A stretch of DNA of 64,000 bases from the NCBI GenBank assembly GCA_030536755.1, contig JAUNPJ010000001.1, positions 1-64,000 of the forward strand, given 5' to 3'. How positions within the stretch are numbered: the first letter of the stretch is position 1; the number at the start of each line of letters is the position of its first letter. The translations under genes and the position numbers were made by a program. Positions 42,497 through 50,895 of the stretch are shown piece after piece. The notes beneath the pieces are model-generated. The model had not been told where the DNA came from. It did no database searches and saw nothing but the letters and a program-made list of their open reading frames with translations. The DNA comes from Eubacteriales bacterium. Its GTDB lineage: Bacteria; Bacillota; Clostridia; Lachnospirales; Lachnospiraceae.

Positions 42497-45136
42497 TTGA
42501 AAAAGTACGGGGTAAATGAGCTGCGAAAAATGTTTCTTGAGTTTTTTGAGAGCAAGGAACATCTCGCATTGAAGAGTTTTTCATTAATTCCACATAATGA
42601 TAAGAGTTTGCTGCTGATCAATTCCGGTATGGCACCGCTGAAACCTTATTTTACAGGCGCTGAGATTCCGCCGAAAACAAGAGTGACAACCTGCCAGAAA
42701 TGTATTCGTACCGGTGATATCGAAAATGTAGGAAAGACGGCACGTCACGGTACCTTTTTTGAGATGCTTGGAAACTTTTCTTTTGGTGATTACTTCAAGC
42801 GTGAGGCAATCCACTGGACATGGGAATTTTTGACAGAGGTAGTTGGTCTGGATAAAAACCGTCTGTATCCATCTGTATACCTGGACGATGACGAGGCTTT
42901 TGAGATCTGGAATAAGGAGATTGGCATTCCTGCAGACAGAATTTTCCGTTTTGGAAAAGAAGACAATTTCTGGGAGCATGGCGCGGGTCCTTGCGGACCA
43001 TGTTCTGAGGTTTATTATGACCGCGGCGAGAAATACGGCTGTGGTGAGCCTGGATGTACCGTGGGCTGCGAATGTGACCGTTATATGGAAATCTGGAATG
43101 ATGTATTTACACAGTTTGACAACGATGGAAACGGAAATTACACAGAACTCGAACATAAGAACATCGATACCGGTATGGGTCTGGAGCGTCTGGCTGTTGC
43201 TGTTCAGGATGTAGATTCTATTTTTGATGTAGATACCGTATGTGCACTCCGCGAAAAGGTTTCCGAGATCACAAAACATCCGTATCATATCAATGAGCAG
43301 GACGATATTTCCATTCGTCTGATCACAGACCACATCCGTTCCGCAACGTTTATGATTTCTGATGGAATCATGCCGACCAATGAAGGAAGAGGTTATGTAC
43401 TGCGCCGCCTGATCCGCCGTGCAGCACGTCACGGCCGTCTGCTTGGCGTGGAGGGAACATTCCTTGCTCAGCTTTCTGCGACAGTCATTGAAGGCTCCAA
43501 AGACGGTTATCCGGAACTGGAAGAAAAGAAAGAATTTATCTTTAATGTACTGACACAGGAAGAAAATCAGTTTAATAAGACGATTGACCAGGGACTTCGT
43601 ATTCTTGCAGATATGGAAGAAAACATGAAAGTTCAGGGAAAAGATAAACTCGATGGACAGGATGCGTTTAAATTATATGACACCTATGGATTCCCGCTGG
43701 ATCTGACGAAAGAGATCCTGGAAGAAAAAGGTTATGACATTGATGAGGAAGGCTTTCAGGCTGCGATGCAGAAGCAGCGTGAGCAGGCAAGAAATGCCCG
43801 TGCTGTAACGAACTATATGGGAGCAGATGCTACCGTATACGATGAGATTGATCCTTCTGTCACAACAGAATTTGTTGGATATGACAACCTTACTTTTACA
43901 TCCAAAGTGACTGTAGAGACGACAGAGACAGAGCTTGTGGATGCGCTGATGGAAGGTCAGGATGGTACGATCTTTGTAGAGCAGACGCCGTTCTATGCAA
44001 CGATGGGCGGACAGGAAGGCGACACCGGTGTGATCCGAACAGAGAACGGTCTGTTCCGTGTGACGGGAACAATCAAGCTTCTTGGAGGCAAATTCGGTCA
44101 TGTGGGACACATGGAATCCGGAATGATTAAGACTGGTGAGACTGTGACACTTGAGGTGGCTGCCGATGAAAGAAAAGATACTGCAAAGAATCACAGTGCA
44201 ACACATCTGCTGCAGAAGGCGCTGAAGACAGTTCTTGGCTCTCATGTAGAGCAGAAAGGTTCTCTGGTTGCTCCGGGAAGACTGCGTTTTGACTTTGCAC
44301 ACTTCCAGGCAATGACAGCAGAAGAAATCGCAGCAGTAGAAAACCTTGTCAATCAGGAAATTCAGGCATCTCTTCCTGTTGTGACAGATGTTATGGATCT
44401 GGAAGATGCTAAGAAAACAGGTGCGATGGCTCTGTTTGGCGAAAAATACGAGGAGAAGGTACGTGTCGTATCTATGGGCGATTTCTCCAGAGAGCTGTGC
44501 GGTGGTACGCATGTGGCAAATACCGGAGAGATTACTCTGTTCAAGATTGTATCTGAGGCAGGAATTTCCGCAGGTGTGCGCCGTATCGAAGCATTGACTG
44601 GTACGCATGTGCTGGATTACTACAAGAAGATGGAAGAAGAGCTGACAGAGGCATCCAGACTGGTAAAGGCAACACCGGCAGAGCTTCTTGAGAAGCTGAA
44701 TCATTTGCTGGCTGAGAACAAAGCCCTTCACAGTGAAAATGAGTCTCTGAAGAGCAAGATGGCACAGAGTTCCCTTGGTGATGTCATGGACAAAGTGGTT
44801 GAGATCAAGGGAGTGAAACTGCTTGCAGCAAAACTGGACGATGTCGACATGAATGGTCTTCGTGAGCTTGGCGATCAGCTGAAAGAAAAGCTGGGTGATG
44901 GCGTGGTGATCCTTTCTTCTGTAAAAGATGGAAAGGTAAGCCTTCTGGCTATGGCTACCGATGCTGCGATGAAAGCAGGTGCTCATGCAGGTAATCTTGT
45001 GAAGGCGCTTGCCAAGGAAGTTGGCGGCGGCGGAGGCGGACGCCCGAATATGGCACAGGCCGGCGGAAAAGATCCGTCCAAACTGGATGCAGCGATGGCA
45101 ATGGCAGGAGAGCTTCTGGAAGGTCAGTTGAAGTAA
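42497..45136 (+). CDS. alaS: Alanyl-tRNA synthetase
   Basis: An 879-residue class II synthetase of full length. The catalytic core opens MFLEFFESKEHL. The editing domain shows NHSATHLLQKAL and CGGTHV, which bind zinc and deacylate mischarged Ser- or Gly-tRNA. The C-Ala domain ends with the Gly-rich GGGGGGRPNMAQAGG. The start is TTG at 42497 with AGAGGAGGAA upstream; the next ATG would remove conserved residues. Confidence 0.96.
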   Translation: MKKYGVNELRKMFLEFFESKEHLALKSFSLIPHNDKSLLLINSGMAPLKPYFTGAEIPPKTRVTTCQKCIRTGDIENVGKTARHGTFFEMLGNFSFGDYFKREAIHWTWEFLTEVVGLDKNRLYPSVYLDDDEAFEIWNKEIGIPADRIFRFGKEDNFWEHGAGPCGPCSEVYYDRGEKYGCGEPGCTVGCECDRYMEIWNDVFTQFDNDGNGNYTELEHKNIDTGMGLERLAVAVQDVDSIFDVDTVCALREKVSEITKHPYHINEQDDISIRLITDHIRSATFMISDGIMPTNEGRGYVLRRLIRRAARHGRLLGVEGTFLAQLSATVIEGSKDGYPELEEKKEFIFNVLTQEENQFNKTIDQGLRILADMEENMKVQGKDKLDGQDAFKLYDTYGFPLDLTKEILEEKGYDIDEEGFQAAMQKQREQARNARAVTNYMGADATVYDEIDPSVTTEFVGYDNLTFTSKVTVETTETELVDALMEGQDGTIFVEQTPFYATMGGQEGDTGVIRTENGLFRVTGTIKLLGGKFGHVGHMESGMIKTGETVTLEVAADERKDTAKNHSATHLLQKALKTVLGSHVEQKGSLVAPGRLRFDFAHFQAMTAEEIAAVENLVNQEIQASLPVVTDVMDLEDAKKTGAMALFGEKYEEKVRVVSMGDFSRELCGGTHVANTGEITLFKIVSEAGISAGVRRIEALTGTHVLDYYKKMEEELTEASRLVKATPAELLEKLNHLLAENKALHSENESLKSKMAQSSLGDVMDKVVEIKGVKLLAAKLDDVDMNGLRELGDQLKEKLGDGVVILSSVKDGKVSLLAMATDAAMKAGAHAGNLVKALAKEVGGGGGGRPNMAQAGGKDPSKLDAAMAMAGELLEGQLK

Positions 45137-45179
45137 CGAAAGAAAAAAATAAAAAAAACAAGAAAATGAAGAAAATCAG

Positions 45180-45207
45180 TTGACGAATGCGGATTATCTG
45201 ATATAAT
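45180..45207 (+). promoter_or_regulatory. Promoter of rpsU
   Basis: TTGACG (45180-45185) and TATAAT (45202-45207) are 16 bases apart, about 100 bases before the rpsU start, giving a leader of about 90 nt. Confidence 0.65.
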
Positions 45208-45241
45208 AACTGTTGTGCAATAAAAACTGTTGTGCAAAAAA
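45208..45241 (+). repeat. Tandem 17-bp repeat at the start of the rpsU leader
   Basis: Two adjacent copies of AACTGTTGTGCAAWAAA (45208-45224 and 45225-45241) differ at one base. The AACTGTT part is complementary to AACAGTT at 45252-45258 in the same leader. Confidence 0.8.
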
Positions 45242-45251
45242 ATATACCCTA

Positions 45252-45291
45252 AACAGTTGTATCTTAGCACAATCTACAACTGGAGGGAGGT
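45252..45291 (+). promoter_or_regulatory. Possible alternative RNA structure next to the rpsU ribosome site
   Basis: CAGTTGTA (45254-45261) can pair with TACAACTG (45275-45282), which touches the GGAGGGAGG ribosome site. The same bases can pair instead with AACTGTT of the upstream repeat. The two pairings exclude each other, as in a translational switch. Confidence 0.4.
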
Positions 45292-45304
45292 TAGGTGTGA
45301 GTCT

Positions 45305-45481
45305 ATGTCAAATGTTATCGTAAAAGAAAACGAGACTTTAGATAGCGCTCTTCGCAGATTTAAGCGCAGCTGTGCAAAAGCAGGCATTCAGCAGGAAATC
45401 CGCAAGAGAGAGCATTACGAGAAACCAAGTGTTCGTCGTAAGAAAAAATCTGAAGCTGCTAGAAAACGTAAATATAATTAA
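45305..45481 (+). CDS. rpsU: 30S ribosomal protein S21
   Basis: A 58-residue basic protein, [19 protein letters not shown] at the start and a Lys/Arg-rich end, typical of S21 in Firmicutes. The start at 45305 gives the standard length, although the GGAGGGAGG ribosome site is 13 bases upstream. The frame is open further upstream, but that part is leader sequence. Terminator follows at once. Confidence 0.95.
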   Translation: MSNVIVKENETLDSALRRFKRSCAKAGIQQEIRKREHYEKPSVRRKKKSEAARKRKYN

Positions 45482-45490
45482 TTGTGCGCA

Positions 45491-45524
45491 AAAATCCCTG
45501 TCCGATTTGTGACAGGGATTTTTT
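45491..45524 (+). terminator. Terminator after rpsU
   Basis: AAAATCCCTGTC (45491-45502) pairs perfectly with GACAGGGATTTT (45511-45522), ending in a T run. Confidence 0.9.
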
Positions 45525-45541
45525 AAAAGGAAGTCTGTTTT

Positions 45542-47086
45542 ATGACAAAGGCAAAAAAAATTATTAACTTTTTGTTCAGCCGTGTTGTGATCATTCCACT
45601 GTGCATTTTGCTTCAGCTGGCGTGGTGGGTGTTCGTCTTTTTTTATCTGACAAGAGTTTCCAATGTTGTTTCCATGCTTGTGCGGGTGCTGGGGCTGCTG
45701 ATTGTTCTCTGGATTGTCAATAAAAGGATGAATCCCTCGTATAAACTGCTTTGGACCATATTGATTCTGACCAGCCCGGTGCTTGGGGTGGCTATTTATT
45801 TCCTTTTGGGAGAGTCGAGAGTGGCAAGAAAAATGCAGCGCAGTTATGAAAAAGTGCTGCAGCAGGAGAAACACCTCATTCAGGAAAATGTGCACACAAG
45901 AAAAAGACTGGATGAAAAGAATCGTGATATCTCCAATCAGTCCAGATATATCCGTGACTTTTCTGCATTTCCGCTCCAGGAACATACCGATTGTGAGTAT
46001 TACAAATCGGGTGAGGATATGTTTTATCCTCTGCTGGAAGCTCTGAGAAATGCAGAGCATTTTATTTTTCTGGAATATTTTATTATCGGAGAAGGGGTTA
46101 TGTGGTCTTCTATCCTGGAAATTCTGGAAGCAAAAGCCGCAGCAGGCGTCGATGTTCGTCTGATTTTTGATGATTGGGGATGTATTACAACGCTGCCTTA
46201 CCATTTTTATAAAGATCTTCAGAAAAAAGGAATTCAGTGCGCGGCTTTCAACCCGTTTCGACCGGTCATGAACATTATTCTGAACAATCGCGATCATCGA
46301 AAAATATGTGTGGTAGATGGTTATATTGGCTTTACAGGCGGAATCAATCTTGCTGATGAGTATATCAACAGAAGAGAACGGTTTGGTTATTGGAAAGATA
46401 CGGCCATCCGATTGAAGGGAGAAGGCGTCTGGAATCTTACGGTTATGTTTTTGCAGATGTGGTCTGTCGTGACCAGAACGGAGGTTTCGTTTGAAGACTA
46501 CCGTCCGCACTGTTATCATCCGCAGCCGTTTACGGGAGAAGGATTTGTACAGCCTTACTGCGATACGCCTCTGGATGATGAGGTCGTGGGAGAGAATGTT
46601 TACATGAATATGATCAACCGGGCAGGCAAATATGTTTATATTTGTACACCATACCTGATCATTGACAATGAAATGATGACCAGCCTTTGCCTGGCAGCCA
46701 AAAGCGGTGTGAATGTCAGAATCATCACGCCTGGAATTCCGGATAAAAAACTCGTTTTTCTTCTGACACAGTCATATTATGAACAGTTGATTGAAGCCGG
46801 GGTGGAGATTTATGAATATGAACCTGGATTTGTCCATGCGAAATCGTTTGTTTGTGACGATGAGCTGGCCGTGATCGGAACGATCAACATGGATTATCGG
46901 AGCCTCTATCTTCATTTTGAAAATGGCGTATGGATTTATGACAATCATGTGGTCCGGGATATGAAGGAAGATTATCTGGAAATGCTGAAGAGCTGCAGAA
47001 AAATTGATTTGGAATTCTGCCGAAAACGCAGCACTCTGGCCAGAGCATTTCAGAGTATTCTGCGCCTGATGGCGCCTTTGGTGTAA
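45542..47086 (+). CDS. cls: Cardiolipin synthase
   Basis: A 514-residue membrane phospholipase D-family enzyme that makes cardiolipin from phosphatidylglycerol. Two N-terminal membrane helices (about 15-65) are followed by two phosphatidyltransferase repeats. Their HKD motifs read DHRKICVVDGYIGFTGG (first) and VHAKSFVCDDELAVIGTIN (second). RBS AAAAGGAAG. It is a single gene between two terminators. Confidence 0.93.
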   Translation: MTKAKKIINFLFSRVVIIPLCILLQLAWWVFVFFYLTRVSNVVSMLVRVLGLLIVLWIVNKRMNPSYKLLWTILILTSPVLGVAIYFLLGESRVARKMQRSYEKVLQQEKHLIQENVHTRKRLDEKNRDISNQSRYIRDFSAFPLQEHTDCEYYKSGEDMFYPLLEALRNAEHFIFLEYFIIGEGVMWSSILEILEAKAAAGVDVRLIFDDWGCITTLPYHFYKDLQKKGIQCAAFNPFRPVMNIILNNRDHRKICVVDGYIGFTGGINLADEYINRRERFGYWKDTAIRLKGEGVWNLTVMFLQMWSVVTRTEVSFEDYRPHCYHPQPFTGEGFVQPYCDTPLDDEVVGENVYMNMINRAGKYVYICTPYLIIDNEMMTSLCLAAKSGVNVRIITPGIPDKKLVFLLTQSYYEQLIEAGVEIYEYEPGFVHAKSFVCDDELAVIGTINMDYRSLYLHFENGVWIYDNHVVRDMKEDYLEMLKSCRKIDLEFCRKRSTLARAFQSILRLMAPLV

Positions 47087-47111
47087 TAGAAAATCGAATT
47101 TATCTATGTAA

Positions 47112-47144
47112 AATTGTCGCTGCATCAGCAGCGGCAATTTTTTT
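47112..47144 (+). terminator. Terminator after cls
   Basis: AATTGTCGCTGC (47112-47123) pairs with GCAGCGGCAATT (47128-47139) with one G-T pair, loop ATCA, followed by a T run. Confidence 0.88.
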
Positions 47145-47158
47145 GACTGTTTTTCTTC

Positions 47159-47178
47159 ACAGGTGTCTTGTCACCTGT
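47159..47178. promoter_or_regulatory. NiaR operator of the nadABC-niaR operon
   Basis: ACAGGTGTCTTGTCACCTGT is a 20-bp near-palindrome with 7-bp perfect arms. It overlaps the -35 box of the promoter that follows. The AGGTGTC/GACACCT style half-site fits NiaR sites of Firmicutes, and niaR is the fourth gene of this operon. Confidence 0.75.
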
Positions 47179-47196
47179 AATGCTGTGTGCTATAAT
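47168..47196 (+). promoter_or_regulatory. Promoter of the nadABC-niaR operon
   Basis: TTGTCA (47168-47173) and TATAAT (47191-47196) are 17 bases apart. The -35 box lies within the NiaR operator, so binding would block transcription when niacin is available. Confidence 0.7.
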
Positions 47197-47244
47197 ATGG
47201 AGAATGAAAACGGACCTGAACAAAATATAAAGAGGGAGGACGAA

Positions 47245-48153
47245 ATGGAAAACAAAATTTCAAAAATACAGCAGTTAAAGAAAGAGAAAGATGCGGTGAT
47301 ACTTGCTCATTATTATGTGCCGGACGAAGTACAGGAGATTGCTGATTATATTGGGGATTCCTATTATTTAAGTGAACTTGCCACACAGGTAAGCGAAAAG
47401 ACAGTGGTGTTGTGCGGCGTATCTTTTATGGGAGAGAGTGCGAAACTTTTGAACCCTAAGAAAACAGTATTGATGCCGGATGCAGAGGCGGACTGCCCGA
47501 TGGCTCATATGTGTTCGGTGGAAAAGATTGAAGAAATCCGCAGACAGTATCCGGATGTCGCTGTTGTTTGCTATGTGAATTCCACTGCACAGCTGAAAGC
47601 ACACTCGGATGTATGTGTGACATCTTCCAATGCTTTGAAAATTGTCAAAAATCTTCCGAATAAGGATATTTATTTCATACCAGACGGCAATCTGGGACGA
47701 TTTGTGGCTTCGAAGGTTACGGATAAAAATATCATTCTCAATGATGGCTATTGCCCAATCCACAAACAGATTACCGGCGAAGCTCTCGAAGCAAAAATGA
47801 AAGAACATCCACAGGCAGAGGTTCTGGTACATCCGGAATGTGTGGAAGAAGTGACAAAACTGGCAGATTATGCGGGAAGTACTTCCGGTATTATTCAATA
47901 TGCCAAAGAAAGTGACTGCCAGGAATTTATCATTGGAACGGAAACGGGCGTTTTTCATAAACTTCTGCAGAATCATCCGGACAAAAAATATTATCCGGTT
48001 ATGGAACCGCAGATTTGCTGGGATATGAAAAAAATAACATTAGACAAAATCATTGATGTGCTGGAAAACGGCAAGAATGAAGTCTGTCTTTCACAAGAAC
48101 TGATGAATGCGGCCAACAAACCGCTTGAGAGAATGCTGGAATTAGCAAAATAG
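47245..48153 (+). CDS. nadA: Quinolinate synthase A
   Basis: A 302-residue [4Fe-4S] enzyme that condenses iminoaspartate with DHAP to quinolinate in NAD synthesis. Motifs: AHYYVPDEVQEIADYIGDSY, CGVSFMGESAK, MPDAEADCPMAHMC, HPECVEEV and MEPQICWDMKKITL; the Cys in these supply the cluster. The start at 47245 follows AGGGAGGA; an in-frame ATG at 47143 lies before the promoter and is rejected. First gene of nadA-nadB-nadC-niaR. Confidence 0.95.
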   Translation: MENKISKIQQLKKEKDAVILAHYYVPDEVQEIADYIGDSYYLSELATQVSEKTVVLCGVSFMGESAKLLNPKKTVLMPDAEADCPMAHMCSVEKIEEIRRQYPDVAVVCYVNSTAQLKAHSDVCVTSSNALKIVKNLPNKDIYFIPDGNLGRFVASKVTDKNIILNDGYCPIHKQITGEALEAKMKEHPQAEVLVHPECVEEVTKLADYAGSTSGIIQYAKESDCQEFIIGTETGVFHKLLQNHPDKKYYPVMEPQICWDMKKITLDKIIDVLENGKNEVCLSQELMNAANKPLERMLELAK

Positions 48154-48159
48154 AATGGA

Positions 48160-49515
48160 ATGACAAAAATGGAAAAATATTATGATGCGATTATTGTGGG
48201 AACCGGTGTGGCCGGATGCTTCAGCGCACTGCATCTGCCCTGCGATAAGAAGATATTAATGATTACAAAGGCAAAATTGAATGAAAGTGATTCGTTTTTG
48301 GCGCAGGGAGGCATCTGTGTCCAGAAAGGTGATGAGGATTATGACAGCTTTTTTGAGGATACGATGCGTGCCGGACATTATGAAAACAGAAAAGAATCGG
48401 TTGATATTATGATTCGCTCTTCCAGAGATGTGATCAGAGAACTGATTGCGTATGGCGTGGATTTTGCAAGCAGTGACGGACAGTATCTGCTGACAAGAGA
48501 AGGAGCACATTCCACAAACCGGATTTTGTTTCATGATGATGTAACCGGAAAAGAGATTACAGAAAAACTATTGGCACAAGTCCAAAAATGCAGTAATATA
48601 ACTATTATGGAAGAAACCACCATGGTGGATATTCTGGTCAAAGAGAATCGCTGCAGAGGCATCCTTCTTCGCACAGCACAGGGAGAGCTGTACCCTGTTC
48701 AGAGCGATTATGTTGTATGGGCCTGCGGGGGGATTGGCGGTATTTATGAGCATTCTACAAATTTTCCGCATCTGACAGGGGATGCACTGGCAATCGCGCT
48801 GCGTCATGACATTGAACTGGAGCATGTCGATTATGTACAGATTCACCCGACTACGCTGTATTCCAAAAAACCGGGAAGAAGCTTCTTGATTTCTGAGTCT
48901 GTGAGAGGAGAGGGTGCACAGCTTTTTAATAAAGATGGCGAGCGCTTTGTCGATGAACTTCTTCCAAGAGATGTAGTGGCAAAAGCGATTTTTCGTCAGA
49001 TGCAAAAAGACCATGCGCCAAATGTGTGGCTGTCATTTATGACGATTGAAAATCTTGATGTGAAAAAGCGTTTCCCGAATATCTATCAGCGCTGCCTGGA
49101 GGAAGGCTATGATATCACAAAAGAAATGATTCCAGTAGTTCCTGCACAGCATTACTTTATGGGTGGTGTTCACGTAGATAAGAACAGTAAAACGTCGATG
49201 GAATGTCTGTATGCAGCCGGGGAGACAAGCTGCAATGGGGTACACGGTGCGAATCGTCTGGCCAGCAACTCTCTTCTGGAAAGTCTTGTGTTTGCCGAGC
49301 GTGCTGCGCTGGAAATCAGCCGTTTGATGGAAAAACAGGGGCAGTCGGAGAAAATTATAGAAGACAAACAGAAGATTTTGGAGTATTATGGAATCAATAG
49401 CGAAGATTATAAAGATATGAAGAAACGAAATGAAGAAAATAAAGAAATGATTTGGAGAGAAATCAGAAAGGTGGAACAACATGAATCCGATCACAGACAA
49501 GTTAAATGTGGATAA
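48160..49515 (+). CDS. nadB: L-aspartate oxidase
   Basis: A 451-residue FAD enzyme oxidising aspartate to iminoaspartate for NadA. The FAD motif IIVGTGVAGCFSALHL is at the N-terminus. SFLAQGGICVQKG, TREGAHSTNRILFHDD and GANRLASNSLLESLVF are family blocks. It is shorter than E. coli NadB at the C-terminus, which is common in clostridia. Start 48160 is weakly supported; 48169 (MEKYYDAII) is possible. Its end overlaps nadC by 35 bases. In anaerobes fumarate probably reoxidises the flavin. Confidence 0.95.
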   Translation: MTKMEKYYDAIIVGTGVAGCFSALHLPCDKKILMITKAKLNESDSFLAQGGICVQKGDEDYDSFFEDTMRAGHYENRKESVDIMIRSSRDVIRELIAYGVDFASSDGQYLLTREGAHSTNRILFHDDVTGKEITEKLLAQVQKCSNITIMEETTMVDILVKENRCRGILLRTAQGELYPVQSDYVVWACGGIGGIYEHSTNFPHLTGDALAIALRHDIELEHVDYVQIHPTTLYSKKPGRSFLISESVRGEGAQLFNKDGERFVDELLPRDVVAKAIFRQMQKDHAPNVWLSFMTIENLDVKKRFPNIYQRCLEEGYDITKEMIPVVPAQHYFMGGVHVDKNSKTSMECLYAAGETSCNGVHGANRLASNSLLESLVFAERAALEISRLMEKQGQSEKIIEDKQKILEYYGINSEDYKDMKKRNEENKEMIWREIRKVEQHESDHRQVKCG

Positions 49516-50332
49516 TTTGATTTTACTGGCATTGCAGGAGGATATTTCAAGTGAGGATGTGACGACCAATTCTGTTATGCGTGAATACCAGAAAGGAACG
49601 GCACAGCTGATCTGTAAACAGGATGGTATTGTTGCCGGAATGGATGTATTTAAACGTGTATTTGAACTTCTGGACGAAAATACAGAAGTTTCCATTTATG
49701 TAAAGGACGGTCAGGAGGTCAAAAATGGCCAGATCATGGCAGATGTGACTGGTGACATTCGCGTGTTATTATCCGGTGAGCGTACGGCGTTGAATTATCT
49801 GCAGCGCATGAGCGGTATTGCTACTTATACCAACCGTGTGGCAAAATTGCTTGAAGGAAGTAAGACAAAACTTCTGGACACCAGAAAGACAACACCGAAT
49901 ATGCGTATTTTTGAAAAATATGCAGTTCGTGCAGGCGGCGGCTATAATCACCGCTATAACCTCTCCGATGGCGTTTTGATCAAAGATAATCACATCGGTG
50001 CAGCGGGAAGTGTAAAAAAAGCCATTGAGATGGCGAAAGAATATGCACCGTTTGTGCGTAAAATAGAGGTGGAAGTAGAAAATCTGGATATGGTCAAAGA
50101 GGCTGTTGAGGCTGGTGCGGATATCATCATGCTGGATAACATGTCGCCGGAAACGATGAAAAAAGCGATTGAGATCATTGACGGGAGAGCTCAGACGGAG
50201 TGTTCCGGTAATGTGACGAAAGAAAATATTCAGAATATTCTTGATGTAGGAGTAGATTATGTATCCAGCGGTGCGTTGACGCATTCTGCACCGATTCTGG
50301 ACATTTCTCTTAAAAATCTTCATGCAATCTAG
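49481..50332 (+). CDS. nadC: Nicotinate-nucleotide pyrophosphorylase (carboxylating)
   Basis: A 283-residue quinolinate phosphoribosyltransferase giving nicotinate mononucleotide. Motifs: ALQEDISSEDVTTNSV, GERTALNYLQRMSGIAT, LDTRKTTPNMR, GGGYNHRYNLSDGVLIKDNH and ADIIMLDNMSPE. AGAAAGGTGG precedes its ATG inside the end of nadB. Third gene of the operon. Confidence 0.96.
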   Translation: MNPITDKLNVDNLILLALQEDISSEDVTTNSVMREYQKGTAQLICKQDGIVAGMDVFKRVFELLDENTEVSIYVKDGQEVKNGQIMADVTGDIRVLLSGERTALNYLQRMSGIATYTNRVAKLLEGSKTKLLDTRKTTPNMRIFEKYAVRAGGGYNHRYNLSDGVLIKDNHIGAAGSVKKAIEMAKEYAPFVRKIEVEVENLDMVKEAVEAGADIIMLDNMSPETMKKAIEIIDGRAQTECSGNVTKENIQNILDVGVDYVSSGALTHSAPILDISLKNLHAI

Positions 50333-50346
50333 GAAAGGAATTATGT

Positions 50347-50886
50347 ATGACAGGTGAAGAAAGGCGACAGGGAATTATTCATACAATTATGGAAGCATCA
50401 CAGCCTGTTTCTGGGAAAACGCTTGCGATGAAATATCAGGTCAGCAGACAGGTGATCGTACAGGATATTGCACTTTTGCGTGCGGCAAATTATGAGATCT
50501 TGTCGACTTCCAAGGGTTATCTGATTCAGAAAATGCCGAGAGTGGAAAGAATCATAACTGTGGTTCACGGAGATGAACAGATTGAGGATGAACTGAATAC
50601 CATCGTGGACATGGGCGGCTTCGTTTTGGATGTATTTGTGGAGCATGGTGTGTATGGAAGCCTGAGAGCACCGATGTCTATTTATTCCAGAAAAGATGTA
50701 AAGAAGTTCATGGAAAAGCTTTCTACCGGAGAGTCGAAACCATTGAACAATCTTACATCGGGAGTTCACAGCCATACCATTCAGGCATACTGTGAAGAAG
50801 ACATGGAACAGATTGTGGAAGAATTGAAAAGAAAGGGATATTATCTCTGCGATTACAATATATTTATAAAAGAAAATGATAGATGA
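50347..50886 (+). CDS. niaR: Niacin-responsive repressor NiaR
   Basis: A 179-residue repressor with an N-terminal HTH_11 domain (VSGKTLAMKYQVSRQVIVQD) and a C-terminal 3H domain whose three conserved His regions read VVHGDEQIEDEL, VEHGVYGSL and GVHSHTIQAY. The 3H domain binds nicotinate with a metal. It lies 14 bases after nadC, and an operator sits in the operon promoter, so it should repress its own operon when niacin is plentiful. Confidence 0.92.
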   Translation: MTGEERRQGIIHTIMEASQPVSGKTLAMKYQVSRQVIVQDIALLRAANYEILSTSKGYLIQKMPRVERIITVVHGDEQIEDELNTIVDMGGFVLDVFVEHGVYGSLRAPMSIYSRKDVKKFMEKLSTGESKPLNNLTSGVHSHTIQAYCEEDMEQIVEELKRKGYYLCDYNIFIKENDR

Positions 50887-50895
50887 GGTGTAAAC

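Noticed and set aside
43673..44986. 437-codon open frame antisense to alaS
   Set aside because: Shadow frame of alaS with Cys/His-rich, low-quality translation and no family resemblance.
45230..45304. Longer version of rpsU starting at 45230
   Set aside because: The extra residues are non-conserved leader sequence with RNA repeats; S21 normally starts [10 protein letters not shown].
47143..47196. TTGACT at 47143 as the -35 box of the nad promoter
   Set aside because: It is 42 bases from TATAAT and belongs to the preceding terminator tail; TTGTCA at 47168 has the right 17-base spacing.
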